Of a DNA stretch of 64,000 nt, positions 35,444 to 47,200 are shown in pieces. Position 1 is the stretch's first letter; each line of letters begins with the position of its first letter. The notes below the pieces were generated by a model. The model did not search any database, was not told where the DNA came from, and saw only the letters and a program-made list of their open reading frames with translations. Source of the stretch: Nyssa sinensis (lineage: Eukaryota; Streptophyta; Magnoliopsida; Cornales; Nyssaceae); assembly GCA_008638375.1 (NCBI GenBank), contig CM018052.1, positions 27,920,045 through 27,984,044 on the forward strand, read 5' to 3'. The position numbers were made by a program, and so were the translations under genes.

Positions 35444-38400
35444 ATGATGTGTGGATTAATTGATCTCAACACCGTTAACGACGACGACGACGAAACGCCG
35501 GCGTTCCATTCACCTACCTCGTCTTCGTCCTCTGCTTCAGTTCCAGCTTCTTCGTCGTCGAGTTCGTCGGTGTGTTTGGAGCTATGGCACGCATGCGCTG
35601 GCCCACTCATATCGTTGCCGAAGAAAGGGAGTGTGGTGGTCTACTTTCCACAGGGACACTTGGAACACTTATCTGATTTCCCCGCCATCGCCTATGATCT
35701 CCCTCCCCAAATCTTCTGTCGCGTTGTAGACGTCAAGCTTCATGTGAGTTATATGTGTGCGAGTTACGTATGTATTTATAAATAATTGAAAGCTCGTATC
35801 TTTTGTTGAATTCTTGTCGGTGAATGAATGCTTTTGTTTTTCTAGGGTTTCAGTTAGTTTTGAGTAGGTGGAACCATTCTGTTTTGGTTCTTCTCCACAT
35901 TCTTACCGGGTGATCCAGGAATTTGGCTATGATTTTTTCAACTGATATTTTGGAAATTTGTTCCAGACCAAAAAATACAAAAAGAAGGAATTGCAATTTT
36001 TGTTGTTTTTGATTTTCCCTCTTTGGCCCGTTTGCTATATTTGAATTTGTTGTGAAATGCGTGTTTTTTTTTTTCGGTAGGCAGAGGCAGCCACTGATGA
36101 GGTTTATGCACAAGTCTCCCTAACTCCTGATACTCAGGTGGGTAATATTATATAGATATATATATGTGTGTGTGTGTGTGTGTGTATACAAGTGTTTGAG
36201 TGTGTAGTAATGCATTTTAACGGTGAACCTGCTCATTTTTCTCTCTTATTAGAGAAGTAACGTTTGGCTAGCATTTTTGGAAATACTTTTGTTGCTTTTA
36301 AGTACTTAAGGATGCAATCTTTGATTTCACACAGATGATGCGTGAAAGCAACTAATCCGTGTACAGTCTTGTAAGAAAAGGACTTTGAGAATGCTAACCA
36401 AATGATCTTATGATATGTCAAAATGGTGTTTCTTCATCTTAGCTGAGTTGTTTGCTCTGTAAAACAGATTGAGCAGAAATGGAGAGGAGGAGAAATTGAA
36501 GCTGATGATGAAGAAGAGGACATTGAAGGTGCTGCGAAGTCAACAACACCTCACATGTTTTGCAAGACCCTTACTGCATCTGATACAAGCACTCATGGAG
36601 GTTTCTCTGTCCCTCGTCGAGCAGCAGAGGATTGCTTCCCTCCCCTGGTAATTCTAGGAAACTCTTCTCAAAACATTTTTGAACTAAAACTGAATCTGGT
36701 TGTAAATTTTTGCTCAATATTAGAAACGTCCACATGATAAATCTATATGCTGCGTCACTTATTTTCTGTTCTATTGGATCCTGAGGTGTGAAAGATTTTT
36801 ACCGTAGGATTATAAACAACAGAGGCCTTCACAGGAGCTTGTTGCAAAAGATTTACATGGGACCGAATGGAGGTTCCGACATATCTACCGAGGTATGCGG
36901 TAAAACTCATGGGTTTTTGCGTTTCATCTGTTGGGGTTGTCTTCTACTGTATGAACACTGGCATTGTGCTGGGAATTTTAATGATAATGAGTTTCACAAT
37001 TTAGTGTTTCAAGCTTTTCTTTTTCTTTCTCATTTGAGCAGGCCAGCCTCGAAGGCATTTGCTCACTACTGGTTGGAGTGCATTTGTCAATAAGAAGAAG
37101 CTTGTCTCTGGAGATGCAGTGCTCTTTCTAAGGTATATATGGAGAGTGGAGGACCATTCGAGAAAATTTTAACTACCCTTTTTTTATCCTTACTCTGTTA
37201 CTTGTGGCAGAGGTGGTGATGGAGAATTGAGACTGGGAATCCGAAGAGCAGCTCAAGTTAAAAGTTGTTCTACATTTCCAGCTCTATGTAGTGAGCAGTT
37301 GAATGTTGGTGCCATCACTGCTGTGGTCAATGCTATATCTACAAGAAGTGTGTTTAACATTTGCTACAACCCAAGGTATTTTGAAGTCATATCAGTCATT
37401 TTCCTTTACAAAGAGTGTCATATTTTAAATGACAAATTGATCTGTAAATGGTTAGATTGGTTGTAGAATGTTAACAACAGTTTCTAAAAATGACCTTACC
37501 CTCATTTTACTCTGTTAATTTTCAGATGCCATCTAACATTCCAATGTTTGATGTCATTGTTTCCACTTTCCATTAGCTCACTTTGATGAAAATGCAAAAC
37601 TTATTGCTGATTTCTGGTGAAGGCTTTGGACCACATGCATGATATTGACATTAATGCATTCACATGCATTGTCTAAAAAAATTCCAATTAAAGTTTGTAA
37701 TATGTTCTTTTTGTGGATGAAAAAGTCAGATCATCATTGTTGTCCTGTGGTCCAAACTTGTTGTATGTGAGAATGTTACGTCAATTTTATACTTGCAAGA
37801 GTAATTTTGTAACTTCAGTCAGGATGATGCCACATGGTCCAAACTTTCTGAATATGAGAAATGCTACAGTGACTGCATACTTGGAAATGTTACGTCTCTC
37901 TCATTCTCAATTAGCTCCACTTGCTACTTGTGAGAGAGAAGAATATTGAAATTTTAACACAAGCATCGTCCTGGTTTGATTGAAATCAATCAAACCTTCA
38001 GTGGAAGATGTTTCCCATTTCAAATGACTGGCAACATGAGATGCTAGTACCTTGCTTTCAAATTCATTACTTCTTTGTGGCTGTTTGATTGTATTATCGA
38101 GTCACCTACACGAACATTACTCTGAGGTATTGTCCTCTACATTAAATTTTATATCCAATGTATTCTATTCCATATTTATTGTGTATTGTTAAGTACACTT
38201 TAGTTTTTTACTGAATGGAGAAAGATGAGAAAAATATATGCAAAAACTTCTGCTCTCTCCCTTGGATATTTGATTGTCAAAACTCTTATCCCTTCCATCA
38301 TCTCAACGGCCCTATGATAAAAAAGTTACGGTCTAGATCATTTTATTTTAATAAAAGATAAGATTTTCACTGCATTGATTAAGAAGTTTGTAAAAATGTC

Positions 38401-41068
38401 AAAATTATATAAATTTGCAATCTTTTCCAACTTCCAGTGATTTGAAGGAACCAACATAGCTATATATGGAATACGACATGTTTTCTAACTACTTTATAGG
38501 ATGTAAGATGCTACGATAATTTAATTTAAGGTTTAGGTCCCACTTACTAAGTTAAGTTCATTAAATGTCTCCATCAACAGCAAAGTTTCCATTACTATGC
38601 AGTTGTACAAATCTTTCTATGTAATCTCTGCAATATATGGAAGAAAAGGTCACAAAAAAGTTCCATCCATCTGGAGCAATTTTACTGGTAAAGTGGTAAT
38701 AATATTTTTCTATAATTTATTATTTCTTGAAGATAAAAAACACGACATAGAGGACTGGGAAAAAAAATCGATAGTAAACCTTTGATAGCTGTCTATAAAT
38801 CTTGATGCTGGCCATGCAGCTTTTAAACAATATTCTGTTTTTTATTTAATTTTTTAATTTTGTATTTATAAATAAGAGATATTAAAAAATGACTAAAGGA
38901 ACTGCCAAAAAATGAAGATATCATATGACTTTTGAGGCCTTATTGAGTTTCTTGCTGCACATGTTTTATCTTGAACTTAGACTTTGTCAGCGGCCAAAAT
39001 AAAGTAGAACCTTAATGTGTACATCTTTTATATTGTTGAGGCAACGTTGCTTATAATCATTGTGACATTTTGCTTTGAGATTTTCCTCTAATTGTGAATT
39101 AACTGCAGCATTTTTCATCAAACATTGCCATAAATTTTCTGAATCTTTTAGAGTCACCTTCCTCCCATTTGCAATTTCTTGGGTCTTCGGGTTTATTACC
39201 ATAAAGGGAGGAAAGGCTCTTGTACTGCTGGCTATCTTACAATGGCATTCCACTTTTTTATTTAGTTTACTTTTATTAAATTTTTGCTTTGTTAAAGATC
39301 TAATATCTGTTGGATATCGACCTTTGCTTCCCCCCCCCCCCCCCCCCCCCCCCCCCAACACTCTCTCTAATGTTTGTTGAAGGTTATATCATATGGTTAT
39401 TATCTTTTCTTTGTGGTCAATGGGTCAGGCATCTCATATTTGCATCATTAGCACGATGATGCTTTTGTGAGCTACCAAATTTAACTCACTTGATTGGTTC
39501 AGGAACAACTTATACATGTCACACTAAATATAAAGAACTTAATTCTTAAGTTGGCCTTAAGTTGCCTAAAAAAATTGGGAAGCAACAATAGGTGGAGTTA
39601 TTGATGTTCAAAAACATCAAAATGATCAAAGAAGCTTTATTTTATTGTTGGATGAACTGCATTACTAATATTGACCCCAAAAAAGAAAGAGTTGGCACAA
39701 CTGGCCCATGAACAGCCAACCATACTGTAAAAATTGGAGACAGTTTCTATGGGGCGTAGGCCTCCCAAAAGGTAACGGAGGTGTGGAAAGGTTTCCTCAG
39801 GCGGGACAGAGATTCGACCTCGAGTACAAAGGCAAAAGGACGATGATTTTAACTTTCTGTATATAGAAATAGATAGACTAGAAATTACATCTTTATGTCA
39901 ATGACGCCAAAGGGATATTAAATGTATAGGGAGGCTGAACAATTGGATATTAGTAATTGAATTGTCAACTTTCTAACTGTTTGTTCTAAAATCACCAAAT
40001 ACAAGTAGTTTATGCAATCAATACACTATTCCATCCAATGGAAATGCCAAGAAGATGAAACAATCTTTATCTTTGTTGAACACAAAAATTTTAGGCAGTG
40101 GCATAGATTTCAGTCTCCCTCATACTTCCATCTTGCATGATCAACTACAGAAAACTTGAGTATATTTGGTAAAATTTGCAATGTGGTGAATACCATGTGC
40201 ATGTTCGTTCGACCTTGAGAGTTATGTTTATTTCTGACTAATTTTGGAATGAATTAATCTTGGAGGAGGTAAATCTTAAATATTTGTCATAGGGAGTTTC
40301 ATCATCGTCAATTGAATGTGCTTCAATTTAGTAACTCGTAATCATTTAAATATAATTTTCACATGATTGAAATCATAAATGGGTAAAATAAATTAAAAAT
40401 TGTGAAAATCTAATATATAGTTTAATACTCTATTGGTATGCAGTGTTTTGGTCCCCATTTCTCAAGTAATTTTGGAATCTTAAGGTGTTGGTGATAGTAA
40501 ATTACTACCCATCATTCTTTCTTGAGATGTTAGCATGTTTTATTTGCAAATGCAGTCTTAGTGACAAGATCTTGCCATTGCAAGGTTTAGGGAGGGTCAG
40601 ATGTATATAGCCTTACTTGAGCAAGCAGGAAGATAGTTTTTGTGACTTGAACTCGTGATTTCTAGGTCACAATGGAACAACCTTATCATTACGCCAAAAT
40701 ATGGTTTAAATTACCCGTATAAACAAGGAAAGAAAGAAGTTTTTTCTAAAGTGACAGTGCTAGGTGCCTAACATGTAGCCCTTTTAACAAAAGGGTTGGG
40801 GGTAGCCTCCAAAGAACTCTTTCTTGCCCTTTGCCTCTTGTGGTCCCTATGGATTGAAAGGAACAATCGTGTCTTCGAAGATCGGGAGCTTCTTACTCCT
40901 TATCTCAAAGATGCCTTTTTGCGTTTATTATTCTTTTGGGCCAAAGAGGCTTTTCTTGTAACTGTCAACACTTTTGTTGACTTCTTGAGGTCTTTAGGGG
41001 CGATGTAAAGCTTTTGGGGGTTTTTTGCCCTTTGCCCTTCTTGGGCTTTTATATATACTTCTTATCAA

Positions 41069-41104
<36 letters not shown>

Positions 41105-41239
41105 CTTTCTTGTGGAAGTGACTCAAAGAATACCCAAGACTAAAGGTCAATGAGTGGTGTCATCGTATATCGGTTGGTGATTTGACCATGAAAGTGAAGG
41201 TGCATTGTGGTGTAATGAGTTTAGGATTCAGATTGTGCT

Positions 41240-41291
<52 letters not shown>

Positions 41292-44200
41292 TGGGTTTCT
41301 TTTGATTATTTCATGGATGATTAGATCCATGAGTATTATAGTATTGAAGTTTTGACAATTGATAAATCTCATATTGGTTTTCTCGTGGACTTTGCTATAT
41401 GCCAAACCATGTAAATCCCTGTATCTTGGTTGTGGTGTGTTATCTTAATTTTTTGTCCACTTTCTTGGTTGCATGCGTACAAACAATCAGTGCTGTTTCA
41501 CATTTTCATTTGTACCAAGTGCTGGACTTCATGACCAAGTGCAAAAGTATTTGATGGATTGCTTATTAAAGCATTTGAGTAATGTTATCTCTAGCATCTG
41601 GGTTGACGAAAAAATTTAGTGCACAAGGTGTTTGATGAAATGCTTGAAACAGGAAAGTAGGAGGAAAATGTTGGGAATTGGGCTTGAGGTGGAGAAGCTT
41701 GGAATGACTACTATTCACCATATTTGGTGGGGATGTGTATTCATCAATACTTTTATGTAGTCATGGTTGGGTTTTGTAGTTTATAACTTGAATTACTACT
41801 CGGTTCATGGTAACTATTGATGTGGCTACAACAAGCAGATACTAAAGTAGTTTAGTTCCACCTAGGTGACCTATGCAGGTTTGGTCACCTAGGTCACCTA
41901 GGTTGAGGTGATGGTGAGACATGGCATAGGTGATTTTATCACTAAGGTGGAGATTGGAGATGGTGATAGTGCAATTACTGGAGTTGGATCTTTCCCAAAT
42001 ATAAGTCGGATAATCAACTCTTTGTGAGGGCTATTTTTGGAAGATGCCAAAATATGGTTTCGAATTACCCAATGATTCTAGGATGGGAAAATTTTTGCAA
42101 GTTGGGAGAGTGTAACGCACAAGATAGGACCCCATTATCTGAGGGAATTAGAGGCATGAACCCTATCCCTAATTGGTAGAGAAATTCAGAGAGAATCCCC
42201 AAGGCACCTGGTTTATGACTGGCAATCTGGAATGCAGTCATGGAACTGAATGCTGGTTGTATTTGGGGTGTTGCCCAATAATTACCTAACAGAACGCTAT
42301 GTCTCCTAGTGGCGGTTGGTCAAGTTGGAACTTGGGTTCACGAGGGGGAAGAAACTTTTGACTTCTTTAGGTTTCACCGCTTTCTTACAGATTGTTAAAT
42401 CCATAAATGTTGTATTGTCCAAATTGATAGTAGATTTGATCTCTTGCCTGTTTGCACATGGATGTAGGTGTATGCTGAACTATGTTAATCCTTTTGTTCT
42501 TGGTTGTGTATGCTCTGCCCATCTCTGTCCACTTTCCTTAGGTGCACAACGGTACTTGGGTTTTCTGCTTTTTTTTTTTTTTTAATTCCTAAATTGCTGT
42601 GTCATATTGTGAATTACATCAAAAGATCACCTATTATATTTGTCCTCCAAATTTTCAATTACCCTTTATTCCTAAAGTAACTGGCTTGCTTATTACGGTT
42701 CTGTTTAAGAGCTGTACTAATTTGGCTTTGATAATTGTATGTTACTCCAAAGTCTGTACTGGTTAATTTATGCTTGTAGTGTAGTTTTTCGGAGACTCCT
42801 TTGGTTCATGTTTTCGAATCACTCTGAAATGGAAGTGCATCTTGTAGGACAAGCTCATCGGAGTTCGTAATACCATTCCGTAAATTCTCAAAGAGCCTTG
42901 CTCATTCTTTTTCTGTTGGAATGAGGTTTAAAATGCGTTTTGAAACAGAAGATGCAGCAGAGAGAAGGTTGGTCATCTTGTGATTGCAGCATTCCAAAAG
43001 TTGCATTGTTAAAATCTAAACACAGCTTTTCTGGCAGGTATACTGGACTTGTAACTGGAATTAGTGATATGGATCCAGTTCAATGGCCTGGTTCAAAATG
43101 GAGGTGCCTACTGGTATGCAGCCATTTCAATGCTTGCTTGTTTCAAATAGAAGTTTTTAGCCTGGGAGCATACATGTACACTTCATACATAACCAAGAAA
43201 AAAAAAGGAGTTATTCCTATAAAATTGCTACTTTAAAAATTGTGAAGTTATTATTTGACTTTATAGTTTCTCTTAAAATGTAATGCTTTTCAATATTGTA
43301 TATGTCAAGAATTTACAACTTGCTAGACGGTAAATTCTACATTGAAAAAATTCTTGAGCCAATTTCTTACAGAATCATGAGATAAAACTGCAGTATTTTT
43401 TTTTCCAGTTCTTTGAAATATCTTGTTATTAAAATCCAAATATTACCTCTAACATAATTGTACAACATAGATTTTATTTTATTGCAAACTTTTCAAGTAT
43501 CACATCTGAAAAATGTAGCATTGGGCTTAAATTTGACCTCATGGCTTTTACTTCACCTTTCAAATCATTATGTTTCATCCAACACCATTCACCCCCTTGT
43601 AAGAATTGGTCTATAGAAAAAGGATATTCATTTCATTTATTTTTGAATTAGCCTATTTATTGTCTCGTAATCAAGGTAGTGTTTTTAACCCCAAGGGGTT
43701 GGCTTAGTGGTAAAGTCACTTAGGCGCTGATGCCTCATGAAGCATCAGGTCTGGCGGTTCGACTCCCACTAATGTTATCAACTTCTTTGAGGCCACGTCT
43801 GCGGGCGCAAGCTCAAAGTTAACCGATCTGCCTAAGGGGGCGCTTGATGTGGGTTTTGGGATTAGTTGGTACAATTGTGTCGAATACCCAATTATAAAAA
43901 AAAAATCAAGACAGTGTTTAGTACGAAGCATTATTTCTTAGCAGTATCCTTCCGCTTACAGTTTTCTTGGCTTTTTTTTTTTTCCCTTTCTTTTTCCAAC
44001 TAATGGTCATAATTTGTCTCAAAATGCTGCTAACATTGTTTAGGGTATATGTGATATTTGTGTTAAGGTTGCTAAGGGTGTTTGTGTCAATGTGTCCATA
44101 AACATTTTAGTATAATAAATATTCAAATGAGCAGCCAGCCCTAGGGTTAAGCTCTCTGGTTTTCTTGTCTTTTCACTCTTAACATGGTATCACAGCCTAG

Positions 44201-47200
44201 GATCCATGGAAAAGTGATTCTATTTTCTTCTTTTCTTTTTCTATTTAATATTCTTTTTTTTTTCTTTTCATTCTTAACATGGTATCACAGGTTTATTTTT
44301 CATTTCTAAAAAGAATCCCCTGCTCACTGTTAAAAAAAAAAAGATCAGACCTGCACTCATCTACAAATCTGTGTCAGATCTGTAATCAGGGCTCCATTGT
44401 TCACCAGATTTGCACTCTTCTACAGATCTGTGTCTAATCTGTGTTGAGTTTTTGCTTTACTAATAGTTCACTAGTTTTCATTGTCGCCGGAATCTATAGT
44501 AAAGCAATTGTCAATGTCATCATCGAATACCGGATCTGTTACTGCCTCATCATATCAGACTTGTTGTCGTCTCAAGCAATAAATCAATTCAGTTAATGTC
44601 TTTGTTTAGGTGACTTTATGATCTCCTTATTTTGTGGCGGTGGTGTTTGCCTGAGTCTATAATTTGTTCAGTGTAGTCCTATGTGGGAGTATTCCGTGTT
44701 TACATGTTATCAATTATTTTTGGTATTCCTGTGTTAGTATTATGGATTCTAAGTCCTACATATCCTCTGTGCCCCTTATGACTTGGAAGTTAAATGGCAG
44801 TAATTACTTGCCTTGGGAGTTGGGCTGAGGTCGTCAAAGTTGCCTTGGCTGAACAGGGAAAATAATACCACTTCACCGAGTATGCTCCATCTGGTGATGA
44901 GAAGAATAAAGATAGAATGGTTACAACAAGATGCTCAGATTGTTACTCTATTGTGAAATTCAATGGAGCCACAAATAGTTGATACGTGTACTCATCTAGA
45001 TACCTGTAAGGAGATTTGGAAGTTTGTTCAATTGTTATATTCTAGTAATCCTTCATGTATGTACGATGTGTCAGTTGATTATTTTCAGTTGCAGCAATAT
45101 GACAAGTATGTTACAGATTATTGTGCTGCACTGAAGAGATTTCATGCAGAGCTAAATGTGATTCTACTTGTAACTACTGGTGTTTGAGAAATGCAAAAAC
45201 GTTAGATTCTTGTGCGATTAAATGTATCTTCTTAGGGCATTCTCGTACTCAGAAAGGATATAGGTATTATACTCCCTCACTTCAGTGCTTCTTTGATTGC
45301 GCATATATTACTTTCTTTGAGTCCACATCTTACCACTGTGAGTCCCATTCTGTTAATGATCTTCATCAATATTTTTCTCTTCCTGTTCCTAGTCTCCTTT
45401 CGCCCAATCAGCCTTTCACACAGCTTGTCACTACTATCACAAACATTTTATTTCATTCTAATTTGAAGGTTTACACTGGTCATCTGAATGCTGAGACTGG
45501 CCCACCTGACTCAGCTACTTCACCAATTATTCCCTTGTCCTTAGACCTATCTCCATCTTTGTTCTCTCCACATGCTCTAGATCGTCTTATTGTTGTTATG
45601 AATGATGAGCGCTCTTGTACTGCACATCCTATCTCTCAGTTTGTTTCTTACGATTCTTTATCTCTTTCCCATTATTTGTTTGTTACTTCGCTATCTTCCA
45701 TTCCTCTTCCTAGATCTGTTACAGCAGCCCCGTCCCATTCTGGTTGGAAGGCTGTAATGAATGAACAGATGCTTTCCGTACAACAAAATGATACTGGGGA
45801 ACTAGTGCCTCTTCTTCTTAGAAAATCTGTTGTTGTTGTCAGTGGGTTTATGTAGTGAAAGTCCATTCCGATGGCACACTTGATCGATTGAAGGCACGCC
45901 TTGTGGCAAAACGATATACCCAAGTTTATGGACTTGACTACTCCAAGACATTCTCGCCTGTAATGAAAATTGCTTGAGTTTGACTTTTTATGTCTCTTGC
46001 AACTACTCTTGATTGGCTCCTACATCAGTTGGATGTGAAGGAAGCATTCTTACATGGAGATCTAAAAGAGGAGGTTTATATGAAGCAACCTCCGGGGTTT
46101 GGTGCTCAGGGGGAGATAGAGTTTGTATTTCATTTGACAAAGTCATTGTAGAGCCTTAAATAGTCCCCTCAAGTTTGGTTTGACAGATTTAGTGATGTTG
46201 TGATTGGCTTTGGTCTTCAAATGTGTAGGGTAGATCATTCTGTGTTTTACAAACATACTGACTCAAGAAGGATATTGTTGATTGTGTATGTGGATGACAT
46301 TGTGATCACAAGTGATGATCGTAAGGGTATTTTGGAACTAAAATTGCTTATGCGGAGTAAGTTTCATACAAAGGATTTGGGACAATTAAGGTATTTTTTA
46401 GGCATTGATGTGACTTGGTCACATCAAAATATGTTCTTGACTTCTTGATCCAAAAAAAAAAAAAGTTATTGACTTGTTAAGTGAGACAAGGATATTGGGG
46501 TCTAAGCCTATAGATACTCATATGGACCCTAATACCAAGCTAGTGTGGCAAATCAAGGCAAGTTGTTAACAAATCGAGGTCAGTATAGGCGGCTAGTTGG
46601 GTCAGTATTGGTGGTTAGTTGGGAAGCTAAACTATTTGATTGTTACTAGACCAGGCATTTCTTTTGCAGTAAGAGTTGGTCAATTTTTGGACGCCGTACG
46701 AACCAGTTATTAGGATTCTATTATGTGCATTATGGAGTATCTTAAGGGTGCACCTAGTTGTGGTCCATTGTATCAAAACAATGGTTATATCCAAATTGAG
46801 GGTTAAATAGGTGCAGACTGGCTGGATCTCCATTTGATAAGAGGTCTACTACTGGATATTGTGTATTTGTTGGAGGTAATCTAGATTCTTGGAAAAGTAA
46901 GAAACAAATTGTAGTTGCCTGATCAAGTGCTAACTCTGAGTATAGGCCTCTGACATACTACTAATGAATTGATTTGCTTGAAACATATGTTAGAAAAACT
47001 TGGCTTCAAACATTCTTTGTCCAATGACTTAATTTGTGATAACGAAGCTATTTTTCATATTGGCTCCAATCCAGTGTTTCATGAGAGAATGAAGCATATT
47101 GAAATCAATTGTCGTTTCATTCGAGAGAAGTTACAATATTTTATTTGTACAACATATGTGAAATCTATGGATCAATTGGTAGATTTAGTTACTAAACCAT

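Noticed and set aside
38987..39380. Frames of 101 and 124 codons crossing the poly-C run
   Set aside because: They lie in ARF3 intron 6, depend on the homopolymer (Pro or Gly run) and match no known protein.
43685..43770. A functional tRNA gene
   Set aside because: The A and B boxes are perfect, but the sequence continues into a SINE body and A tail with flanking duplications, and no clover-leaf is apparent.
45121..45855. 244-codon frame as an intact host gene
   Set aside because: Its first part is out-of-frame Gag and the rest is copia integrase tail and linker; it is a retrotransposon remnant.
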